Below are positions 50,001-58,578 of a DNA stretch of 64,000 nucleotides, piece after piece. This stretch comes from Chroicocephalus ridibundus (lineage: Eukaryota; Chordata; Aves; Charadriiformes; Laridae): contig NC_086287.1 in the NCBI RefSeq assembly GCF_963924245.1, forward strand, positions 46,624,906-46,688,905. Direction: 5' to 3'. Position numbers and translations under genes: made by a program. The notes beneath the pieces were generated by a model. It was given only the letters and a program-made list of their open reading frames with translations, did no database searches and was not told the DNA's origin. The first letter of the stretch is position 1. Every line of letters starts with the position of its first letter.

Positions 50001-52857
50001 TCCAGCTCTAAACAGAAATCTGATTCCACAAGTGTCCCACTCCCCTTTTGTGCTCCTGACTGAGGAGGAAGGTGTGGTACAAGCGCAGAGACTTCTGTTG
50101 TCCTTCTTCCAATACTAAGAGTAAACCCAGAAAAATGAAGGACTCTTGTAAAGCATGCGATTTGTCTGTATTGTTTGTGCCATGAGTCACTAATTAGCCT
50201 ATTTTCCTCCCCCCAGTGAGGACACAGAAACAGTATCAAACAGCAGCGAAGGGAAGTGTGGCTCCCCACATGACCTTTTAGAGACCATCTTTATCCGGAA
50301 GGTGGGAGCTTTTGTCAACAAACCCATTAACCAGGTAACTAGCAGTAGATCGTCTCAGAGGGCACCATAATACCCTGCTTCTCCCATCTGTTCTTACACA
50401 GTTGAGCAAAAAAGCACCCCAATGCCATGGGAACCCCAGAGATTGAGCATGCATATTCTTGCCTCCTGCATTTTCCCACAGAGTTTCATCGCAGGGATGT
50501 TTTTCATGAAATCCTTTTGGGATGTGACAGCCATTGAACTTTGCCAACACTTATTTGGGACATGCAGTAGACCAGTTCATCACAAGTGAGCAACCATTTA
50601 AGCTCAGCTAGGGCAGCTTAGAGATCTGCCGAGCTCCTAGGGCTGCTCTTAAATAACTTTTCTACACCCTCTTCTAGGCCTTTTGGATGTAGCAGTTAGT
50701 TAATTCTTTCCTGAATTATACAAGATGTATATAAGCAATCCTGTCGCAGGGTATATGTCTGCATTAGGTCGGCTGAGTACAATCTCCTTATTTTATGCCC
50801 TTCAAATGAGGTTGTCAGCCTCCTGCCTAACTGCTGACATGATCTTGGACAATTTTTAGCAGGCCTGACAAAGATTTTCAATATCCTTTTCTGTGCTGGG
50901 TAAGCAGAGCATCTTAGTGAAATTCTGTTTGCTGAATCTCCTCAGGTGACCATGGCCAACTTAGACATTCCTTTTGCCATGTTTGCTCCCAAGAATGTTG
51001 AGCTGGAAGATAACGACCCCATGGTAAGCCTCTTCCAGAGGTATATGTGCCTTCTCAGCATCCCTTACACAACATTCATGCTATTCCCTACCTTGAACAC
51101 ACTTTGGTTTTTGGGCAAAGAATTCAGATTTATTTGGTTTCGAGAAATCTCCCACACAGAGTCTTGGGCTCTCTAGACACGCAAATAACAGTATATGTTT
51201 GTTGCCCCTGCGGTAGCATGTGTTTATTGTCCAACCTCCTAACTGCCCCCACACCACCAAAATACAGAGACGTGATCATGAGATCAGTACTCACCATCTT
51301 TGATTTCTTGGCCAGGTGAATCCTCCTGACTCCCCAGAAACTGAATCTCCTCTACAAGGCAGCTTACACTCGGAGGGCTCCAGTGGCAGCAGCACAGGGA
51401 ACACCCACGATGACTTTGTTATGATTGACTTTGTAAGTGCCCTCGTCAGTGCTCTCACGTAACACCTGCATCTTAGGTGGGCTCCAGGTGCTGGGACAAT
51501 GGCAAATGATGTAAGAGTAGATTTCAATGGGGGTGGAAAAGATTCATGACTCCCAGTTCCAAACTAGAGCTTGACAGCCCCAAAACTGCAGAGACACTGA
51601 CATTGAGAACCAGCAGCTACAAATTAAATACTCTTTCAGTTCGCTACCAACACCTGGGTTTGGCATCCTCTCTCTAATGCCTAAAGAAGCCAGATTCCAA
51701 GGAATTCCTCTCTTCCAAGTGCTCAGGCAAGCACAAATCTTGCTGTTCTTCAGTTATTTAATATGCATTATCGCAGCAACAGTTGTAATGCCAGGATGTT
51801 TACTGATAGCAGGTAATGACTTTACCTGAGATTATGGCAAAAGGGAAGCCAATGTCTCTGAATGGGAATTAACAGCAGTATCTTTGATTCTAGAAACCAG
51901 CGTTTTCAAAAGATGACATTCTTCCAATGGACCTGGGGACATTTTACCGTGAGTTTCAGAACCCCCCTCAACTCAGCAGCCTCTCCATTGACATTGGAGC
52001 ACAGTCCATGGCAGAGGATTTGGTATGGAACCCTGAAATTTCTGTTTGTGGGCATTATATGTTCTTTATAATGCTCTCCCTATTCCTAGTTTGAAAGGAG
52101 TTGAGTTTTCATAGAATCATACAATAGTTGGGGTTGGAAGGGACCTTTAAAGGACATCTAGTCCGTGTAGTCCCTCATTAATATGTTCCAGACAACTGCA
52201 AATTTGTTCATGGCACACCTGAGCCTCTGTAACTGGTGTGTTTATCTTCAAGCTGAAAGCTGCTGCTGCATGCTTGCTGTGGCTGTCATTCAAACCCCCA
52301 AAACTAATCCTATCTCTGGCCTGTCAAACTTAGTGGCAAATTAGGCCTGATATTGCAGCCTGAGCAGAGGTAAAATCCCAGTGTGGCTGGTGAAAGTCAT
52401 GTATTGGGTTTGCAGGCATTGTAACGTGCTGTGGGGAGAAATTCATACAAAAGGCTGAGCTTCAAGTGGCTTCATGAAGGCAGTGACATGAGCAGGTTAT
52501 TGTGCTGCAGCCGGTGGCTGGAATTGCACAAGGTGAGGCCTCAGTGCACCTACTGTTCCTGCAGAACAAACACGCTCTGGGCAGAGTGCCCTTCTCAGGG
52601 TCACTTGCTGGATGTTGCTAGAGGAGTCCTGGTTTTGTGCACGTGGGAAGTGGAGCCCAGAGCAGCGGAGAGGGGTTGCATGGCTCAGAAACAGCATTTT
52701 TGCCTTAGAGCATGTGTTTAACGTTTCCTTTTATCTGCTGTGAATGGCCCCTGATCTACACCCTTCTTTGCCCTTCCAGGACTCATTACCAGAGAAGCTG
52801 GCAGTCCATGAGAAAAATGTCAAAGAGTTTGACGCCTTTGTAGAAACCTTGCAGTGA
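37978..52857 (+). CDS. ATG13: ATG13, autophagy-initiation ULK1-complex subunit (complete, 17 coding exons)
   Basis: Seventeen exons with GT-AG introns sum to 1,650 nt: 549 residues plus a stop (human long isoform about 550). ATG13 is the adaptor linking ULK1/2, FIP200 and ATG101 at the start of autophagosome formation. Residues about 11-200 form the HORMA domain that pairs with ATG101 ([20 protein letters not shown] through the [14 protein letters not shown] border). Residues about 200-549 are the Ser/Pro-rich disordered tail, with the LC3-interacting motif FVMI (in DDFVMIDF, residues 474-481) and the C-terminal [10 protein letters not shown], whose last residues are known in human to bind ULK1. 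The ATG has a strong Kozak (G at -3, G at +4). The exon at 46328-46426 is an in-frame cassette found in only some human isoforms. The gene shares a promoter region with HARBI1 and converges on ARHGAP1. Confidence 0.98.
38891..38971 (+). CDS. ATG13: ATG13 coding exon 2 (residues 24-50)
   Basis: [20 protein letters not shown] then SPTGSDW; acceptor TTCCAG, donor GTAAAG; 81 nt, phase 0 at both ends. Confidence 0.97.
39018..39043. repeat. (TG)n microsatellite
   Basis: Imperfect TG repeat interrupted by CAC, about 45 bp after the ATG13 coding exon 2 donor. Confidence 0.85.
39623..39742 (+). CDS. ATG13: ATG13 coding exon 3 (residues 51-90)
   Basis: [20 protein letters not shown] through EISLKTSE; acceptor TGCAG, donor GTGAGA; 120 nt, phase 0. 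Confidence 0.97.
40171..40217 (+). CDS. ATG13: ATG13 coding exon 4 (residues 91-106)
   Basis: A 47-nt exon encoding [15 protein letters not shown] and the first two bases of a Lys codon; acceptor ATCCAG, donor GTAAGT. Confidence 0.96.
40690..40734. repeat. A/C-rich low-complexity tract
   Basis: AACCCAAACAAACC-type simple sequence about 50-90 bp upstream of ATG13 coding exon 5. Confidence 0.75.
40781..40921 (+). CDS. ATG13: ATG13 coding exon 5 (residues 106-153)
   Basis: Completes Lys106, then [20 protein letters not shown] through [10 protein letters not shown] and a split Arg; acceptor CTATAG, donor GTAAAG. HORMA core. Confidence 0.97.
41998..42038 (+). CDS. ATG13: ATG13 coding exon 6 (residues 153-167)
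   Basis: A 41-nt exon encoding [14 protein letters not shown] and the first base of a Gly codon; acceptor CTGCAG, donor GTATGG. Confidence 0.96.
42577..42673 (+). CDS. ATG13: ATG13 coding exon 7 (residues 167-199)
   Basis: [20 protein letters not shown] through INLAFMST and a split Arg; acceptor TTACAG, donor GTGAGA. End of the HORMA core. Confidence 0.97.
43031..43129 (+). CDS. ATG13: ATG13 coding exon 8 (residues 199-232)
   Basis: [20 protein letters not shown] through MHPCNY and a split Arg; acceptor TTGCAG, donor GTGAGG. Confidence 0.97.
43863..43953 (+). CDS. ATG13: ATG13 coding exon 9 (residues 232-262)
   Basis: [20 protein letters not shown] through STSPPSQ, ending in phase 0; acceptor CTTTAG, donor GTAAGA. 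Start of the disordered tail. Confidence 0.96.
46243..46327 (+). promoter_or_regulatory. ATG13: Extended CU tract before the ATG13 cassette exon
   Basis: About 80 nt of almost pure C/U (many UCUCU and CUUU units, one CCCCCC), then UGUGUCUGUGUCUG and the acceptor GCACAG. A normal polypyrimidine tract is 10-25 nt. Repeated UCUCU/CUUCU elements are known binding sites of PTBP-family splicing repressors; that they act here is an inference. Confidence 0.6.
46328..46426 (+). CDS. ATG13: ATG13 cassette exon (residues 263-295, probably alternative)
   Basis: 99 nt, phase 0 at both ends, encoding [20 protein letters not shown] and [13 protein letters not shown]. In human this 33-residue segment is present only in the longer isoforms, so skipping should also occur here. 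It follows an intron of about 2.4 kb that ends in a long CU tract. Acceptor is GCACAG, donor GTGAGT. Confidence 0.93.
48021..48131 (+). CDS. ATG13: ATG13 coding exon 11 (residues 296-332)
   Basis: [20 protein letters not shown] through [10 protein letters not shown]; acceptor TCTTAG, donor GTACTT; phase 0, so it joins either to the cassette or to the exon before it. Confidence 0.96.
48887..49020 (+). CDS. ATG13: ATG13 coding exon 12 (residues 333-377)
   Basis: [20 protein letters not shown] through AATPSS and a split Ser; acceptor TCTCAG, donor GTAGGT. This is the most diverged segment relative to the human sequence I recall. Confidence 0.95.
50217..50334 (+). CDS. ATG13: ATG13 coding exon 13 (residues 377-416)
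   Basis: [20 protein letters not shown] through [13 protein letters not shown]; acceptor CCCCAG, donor GTAACT. Confidence 0.96.
50946..51023 (+). CDS. ATG13: ATG13 coding exon 14 (residues 417-442)
   Basis: [20 protein letters not shown] then EDNDPM; acceptor CTCAG, donor GTAAGC; 78 nt. Confidence 0.96.
51316..51432 (+). CDS. ATG13: ATG13 coding exon 15 (residues 443-481, LIR motif)
   Basis: [20 protein letters not shown] through DDFVMIDF; acceptor GCCAG, donor GTAAGT. The acidic DDFVMI forms the LC3/GABARAP-interacting motif known in human ATG13. Confidence 0.97.
51894..52022 (+). CDS. ATG13: ATG13 coding exon 16 (residues 482-524)
   Basis: [20 protein letters not shown] through GAQSMAEDL; acceptor TTCTAG, donor GTATGG. 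Confidence 0.97.
52023..52779 (+). other. ATG13: ATG13 last intron
   Basis: A 757-bp GT-AG intron containing the CR1 3' fragment at about 52109-52205; otherwise unremarkable. Confidence 0.85.
52109..52205 (-). mobile_element. CR1 LINE 3'-end fragment
   Basis: The + strand reads ATAGAATCATACAATAGTTG, then GGGTTGGAAGGGACC, then CATCTAGTCC: the reverse complement of the highly conserved 3' end of bird CR1 (GGTCCCTTCCAACCC...ATTCTATGAT). It is a short 5'-truncated copy on the minus strand. The inner border is approximate because similarity fades after GTAGTCCC. Confidence 0.88.
52780..52857 (+). CDS. ATG13: ATG13 last coding exon (residues 525-549)
   Basis: [20 protein letters not shown] then VETLQ and TGA; acceptor TTCCAG. 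The C-terminal TLQ used for ULK1 binding is retained. Confidence 0.97.
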   Translation, partial: DSLPEKLAVHEKNVKEFDAFVETLQ

Positions 52858-53537
52858 AGCTGTTTCCCAGCTTTGCTGCAGTTCTTCCTCAAGGCATCCT
52901 GGAGAATGACGTCAACAAATATTTCTTATCGCCCCTACTCTGCCTTTTGTCTCACTTTGACTAGTTCCTTCCATCAAGTGAGCTTTCTTTGATTGCTGTC
53001 TTCAACAGCAGATACAGCTCATCTGCCGATTTTCCTCAACTACACCACCGCATAGTTCTGGACCGCTTTTCCTGCTCACAGTCAGTTTTGAATTTAAGAC
53101 TTCAGTAGGGACACAGGAAGCCAGACTCCAATGTATGAAACTTGTTTTCTCTTCAGTCTCTGTTCTGTGTGGAGGGGCTTTGTGAAAAGTTGCCATGTGC
53201 TTCCTCCAGAGGTCCTGTGCTGTAAGTTCCCTAGGTATAGCTCCTGCTAACAGACTTTTTCCTACAGTCTCTGATCCTGTTAGAGCGTAGAAAGCTTTGG
53301 CTTGTTTCCAAGGTCTGTGAGTTCAGCAGATTCAACAGTTTAATTTAAGTCCAGGACATGCATTCCGCAGAACGGGGCATTTCATCCTGACTTCAGTGTG
53401 AGTGCCTGGAGCCCAGGGAGAGACGTCAGCTTTGGGACCTGCGTAATACAAGTTACCTTTGTTTCCCTGCTTCTAAGGAGCTGGGTCTCTACAGTGGTTT
53501 TGTGTGAGGCCTTCTGTTATGCTGGCTGATAAGCAGG

Positions 53538-53543
53538 AATAAA
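53538..53543 (+). terminator. ATG13: Candidate proximal ATG13 poly(A) signal
   Basis: AATAAA about 680 bp after the stop codon. The downstream sequence is only moderately GU-rich, so usage is uncertain. Confidence 0.4.
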
Positions 53544-55831
53544 ACTACAGAAGCGCTTTCCACACTTCCTTCCCGAGTGTACTGATACTCGGCCATGCTG
53601 AGTTTACCAGTGTTGACTGTTGGCAAGCCTGCACGTAGCAGCTGTGATGATGCTGAATTCATAATCTCTGCTTTTGAAATGTAACTGTAAATACTAGGAA
53701 TCCTATTTCTTTAGGGTTACGTAACTAGGAGTCTTAGTCCAAGATTCTTTCCTCTAACCCTTGCAAACCTTCCTGCTTTATGGTTAATAGATGATCTTAA
53801 GAATCAGTAAATATTTATTGCTTTTAAAGAAACCTATATTTAAAAGATGTTCTGTTTTCATGTAGTAGTGCGGGTCATTCTGCCCTGGATCACTGCAGAC
53901 AGCAAGTGTGCCATGGAACCCTGGCCAGTGAGACTGGTCTCTCTTTGCAGGAAAATATCCAAGATATTTATTTTCTAAGACAGACTTGATTATTCTAATA
54001 TAATACTGAGTTTTGGGGACTATGTGTCCATTACAGCCAGTCAGGGCCCACTGATAGAATGAAATGCACACATTGGTGTAGTGGAGTGGCAGGGACGAGG
54101 TAAAAAGCTGTATTCTGATAGGCATGGATGAATTTGCAGTGTTCTTCAGCCGTTCAGAAGGCAGCTTCTTTAAAGAAGCACATTTTTTTGGGAGCTTATG
54201 GTACTTTTTAATCAGCTGGCTTTTGATGAGCTGAAACTATTTTTGTAATGATCTGGCTATCAACAGTACGACTGGCTGGCAGTGCTCTGTGGTTGATCTG
54301 GCTGTTGCGTGTCTCTTGCCTGATGTAAGGATGGGAGGAGAAACAGTGACACTAAACAGAAACTCAGATAAGGTAGTTCTTGTGGTTTTCTCTCCTCCTC
54401 CCCTGTGTAACTAGAGTGAGCAACTGCAAGACCCTTTGCTGTCCTAAAACACTTTTCTTTCCTTTTCTTGCTTTCTCCAGAAGTGGGGTTGTGTTGCCTC
54501 AGTACTGAAGAACCATCTTAATTTCCTTAGAGTGGCTGAGTGACCAACCTTCTAGTTAGTGCAATGTGGCAGCTTCTTTAACTTAGCTGCATTCTCAATT
54601 GAAAGAGATTGCTAGCAGCTGACAGGGGAACCCCACCTCCTCTCTAGAACACTATTTTGGTGCCACTGCTAGAGCAAGGAACCCAGTTCAGAATAGAGCT
54701 TATTGTAAGGTCGGAGGAACACAGTGCTTTGAACTTCACCAGCTTTTTTGTTGAGTGATGTGTTTGGTGGGAGGCCATATGAGCTCAAAAACTCTAGGTA
54801 AGAGCTTTATTGAAGGAAAACTACCTACCAGAACCTTTTTAGCTTACTCAACCAATTCAGCTTTTCAGCAACCTCACATAGAAATTGCTTGGTCCTTGCA
54901 AAATAAGATTAACAAAGATTTAAGAAAGCTTCCAAGATAAACAGCTCTCAAGAAGGCTTAAGTTACATGGGCTGTAAGAAATACTTGCTCCCCCACAGCC
55001 AGACCCGCCTTGTTTTACAGGTGGAAAGGGTTGCAGAAGGGTGCAGGAACAAGGAATGAATAGATCAGCTGGCTTTCACCTCTGCTCAGGAAGTTAGTCA
55101 CTGCCACCTTGTAGGAAGTAGCTCACAGACAGGTGGTTGCTGTCACCTTTCTCTCAAGGCTGTGCTTGGGAAAGGGATACAATCTGGGCTGGAAGGGAGC
55201 AGAGATGGGGTAAAGTGCTAGTTCATACTGTATACATGGAGAAGAACAGACTAGGTTGAACTTCATCTAGCCAGTGCTACTGCTGTCCTCACACTGACAA
55301 GCTGTGGAGTTGGCAGAAAGCACGCCATTCTTGCTAATCCTGTCTAGAAAGTCCCCTGAGCCCAATACTTGTGCTCATTTCTTGATGCAGTTCCTAACAT
55401 GGCTACAGCTCCCACATCTCATAAGGCAGAACGTCAGCGTGGCATGTCTTTTTTCTACTTCAAAAGGCTGGAAATTTGCCTATATAAGCTGCTAGTGTTG
55501 AGCTGGATGGCCACAGCAATAAAGAGATTCTCTCTAGGGCTGAGTTATGTGCCTCTTTTCTGGACATTCCTCAGTTTCAACACATAGTTGCTATGTCTAG
55601 GCTTTGAGTTCCTTGCCCACTGCACAAAGGCTCTGCTTCAGTTAAGATCTAGCTGCTGCTGTGGCCTGCCACAGATTGTGATGAAGGCTGTTTATTTTAG
55701 CTCAATTCTATATTAAGGACAGTATGTATGTAGCTACTGATTTACAGATACTTTGGCTGAAGGGGAAGGCTCCTAAATTGTATGGTTTTGGAAATAGTCT
55801 CCAATGTACTTTAAATGTTCAAAGAATTTCC

Positions 55832-55837
55832 AATAAA
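55832..55837 (+). terminator. ATG13: Candidate distal ATG13 poly(A) signal
   Basis: AATAAA followed by a short spacer and U/GU-rich sequence (CTCTGTTTTGTGC). A further AATAAA at 55518 may also be used. Confidence 0.6.
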
Positions 55838-55855
55838 ACTTTTACGTAAGCAGTG

Positions 55856-58555
55856 CTCTGTTTTGTGCTTTTCTCTGCGTGTACTGACAGGTCTGGGCCA
55901 GTCCCAACCTCTCCAGGAAACAGGATGATCAGAGAGCTGCCCATCCTGAGCGCAGCATGGAGCAGGTTGCTGCCTCCAACAGAGAGGGTAAAACCTGCTG
56001 GTGTGTGTACATTTTGGAGTAGGCGGCAGGATGCTGGCGAGACTGCCTTACTGCAAGAAAGATAGAGGAAAAGACAGACCGGGTGCCTGGCTGGTCCCAA
56101 ATGGGGATCGCAGCGAACAGTCACAGAGTGTTTGACCCTGGTGACCTCCCCCGTGAGCTGGGAGACAGAGTTATCTGGATGTCCCACCCCAGCTGAAATA
56201 TTAACTTGTCTCCAAAAAAAAGGGGTGGGAAAAGGAAAAAAAAAAAAAAATCACCAGAAGAATTTGCATTGTACTTGGTTGCTACTGCACGCTTAAAAGG
56301 AGCGTGGGAATGTTTTCATCTGATAGAAGAGTTAGAAGAGACTAGTAAGATGGGGCAAGAACTAGCATGGGTATCCAGCACCAGCAAGAAATGCTGGTGA
56401 AAGAGCACGCCACTTGCAGCGTGTGGCCCAGGCCTGTCTGATAACCAAACTTAACAGCTGTATTCTAGTATTGCCTAAAGTTAACCCTATACAACACAAA
56501 TTGGCACGTAAGGTGCTAACACCTTCCCTTTAAAGGAAAGGCAAGATGGTAAAAATCTATGTGTAAATACAACTGCTGATTTAAGCTGCAGTGTAAAGAG
56601 TGTCTGGTTGTTATAAAGAAGAGACAGTGGATGAAATGGCAGGAATTGGAAAAAAAAAAATAAGAGAAATGTGACAGTGTATATTGGAAGCTACTATGAA
56701 GGAAAATATTCGAGCATGGGGAACAAGGATAACTGTTAAAAGCAGTCTTTTCTTAATCTTATCTTCAGGAAGTAACACAGTAAACTGACTATCCCACTGC
56801 AACCTTATAGATACTGATCTATCTCCATTACGTGTGTGTGAGTATCATTTCGCGTGCTTACAGAAGACGCTGCACAATGTGGGGAACGATGAATCACTGG
56901 CAAACTCAAATGAACTGTCCTGTAGGATCTGGGCCTTAGTGCAGGGCCTTCAGTGTCTACCCTCTTCACCATGTCACCAGTAAGACAAGGGATTGGAAAA
57001 AGCATCGGCAAATAAGTGAAAAAGTAAATAGTCATAGAAGGATGGTTAATCACCAAGGTCATGAACAATCAAATACCATCCAATTGTGAGCCTACTGCAC
57101 ATATTTAAAAAAAGAAAAATGTTCTCAGAAAAATATCTTTAAGGCCACAGGGCAGCTACACATGAAAACACATCCACCTGCAATGCTGTTTACACTGTGT
57201 TAAGTACTGTCCATGTGACTGCACATAGCATATGTCCTGCCAAATACAGCACCCTGTCAGGGATGGCCCCACCTGCTCCCGAGCTCTTCCGAGGCCGGAG
57301 CAGATGTTGCCACAGCGCAGCCTCAGTGGCGGCGGGTCACTGTGACCAAGCCCTGAGATGGGACAAACTGCTGCACTCACAGGAGGTTTGAGATACTGCT
57401 GTATAGTCAGCATATGAATGACACTGGCCCCACTACAGAGGGACAACACAGTCCCAGGGGTGGAAAATCATAGCCTCTAGCCAAAAGCACCATCCACATG
57501 AAAAAGCCCCAGAGAAATAGTAAGTAGTAAACCCCTCAACTCCAGAACAGAAGTACTGTCCAGTAACCTACAGCAGGTAAATAAATCAGACTACAAGGAC
57601 CATGTGCAAAGTACTGCCTGTGAACGTGCCAAAAATACCTCCACCTCCTGGTATATGGCTGACAGCTTGTCACGAGTCACGCCGAATAATGTCAACATGC
57701 GGAAGGAGAACTGGCAACGGCTGGGAAGCCCTTAATCGGCTGGCTTATCAGTAATAAAAAATGAAAAGCAGCATGCAGTTTTAGAAATCCAAGTGTTAAC
57801 ATCAACATTAACACATCGTCCAGACGACAAGGCCAGCAGCCAGAGCTCAGGCTACTGACAGCGGTGCTTTTAGCTCCAGTGCTCTCCGTTCTACCCCTGC
57901 TCCCCCACCCACTATTGCATTTGCTTGTTGCTGCACTTGTATTATTAATTGTAGTAATCACTTTGCATACAAGAGCCTTTCTACTAGCCAAAAAGCGTAC
58001 TGATGTAACCAGCCAGTTACAGTGTCTCCAGGAAAAGGCAGTTAACTGCATGTTGATCAAGGGGTGGAGCATAGTGGTCCTAACCAGAAGACTATTGTAC
58101 ATCGAAGAGTTAGCAATCCATGTGTTGAGATGAGAAGGTGCAGGCCTCTGCTGGACTTCTCACCTGGCCACAGGAGATTTAGCCAGCTAATCCTAACTGG
58201 AGAGCCTGCAGGTGGCTCCCACTTGGCACCTGGTGATACTACAACCTGTGCAGCTGCCTGGGTCCGCCTCTGGGAAAGGGCAATCCCGGGCAGACTGCTC
58301 ATCATGACAGGGAGACGGTAACATGGAAGCCCAGCCCCGTTGAGGAAAGAGCCAAACTTGCAATACTTCATTTTTGTTTTAATTCTGTTTCCAGCCTGAG
58401 GCTCCTGCAAACTAGTATTTCTTCCAGAGTTACTCACATAGGAGCCATTTCATACTCACTTTCCTCCCTCTCTGCATGGTTGTGGTTGGCAGCATAGCCA
58501 GCCTTACTTCTGTTTCTTGTAGATGTGCCGCAGCTGCTGCCACTTGACAGACACA
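55856..58555. other. Intergenic region between converging ATG13 and ARHGAP1
   Basis: About 2.7 kb with an A-rich stretch near 56213-56250 and no recognisable gene, RNA or mobile element. The ORFs present are short and unsupported. Confidence 0.65.
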
Positions 58556-58572
58556 CCTGCATCTGGGATTAC

Positions 58573-58578
58573 ATTTTG
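58573..58578 (-). terminator. ARHGAP1: Candidate ARHGAP1 poly(A) signal
   Basis: The minus strand reads CAATAAAAATC, then about 25 nt later GCAGGTGTGTCTGTC, a GU-rich downstream element, which is a good cleavage context. Another AATAAA on the minus strand near 59561 is possible but lacks a clear GU-rich element. Confidence 0.6.

Larger units (their letters stand above)
38047..51893 (+). other. ATG13: ATG13 introns between coding exons 1 and 16
   Basis: Fifteen GT-AG introns from about 290 bp to about 2.4 kb. Contents: a TG repeat near 39.02 kb, an A/C-rich tract near 40.69-40.74 kb, and the CU tract at 46.24 kb. The two long introns flanking the cassette exon (43954-46327 and 46427-48020) show nothing else. 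I see no nested gene or RNA gene. Confidence 0.75.
52858..55855 (+). other. ATG13: ATG13 3' UTR
   Basis: About 3 kb from the TGA to the most distal good poly(A) signal. It contains three AATAAA hexamers (53538, 55518, 55832), so shorter mRNAs are possible. I see no other gene or repeat in it. Confidence 0.7.

Noticed and set aside
53640..53690. A TGATGATGCTGA stretch resembling C/D snoRNA boxes
   Set aside because: The boxes are too close together, there is no terminal stem, and it lies in the ATG13 3' UTR.
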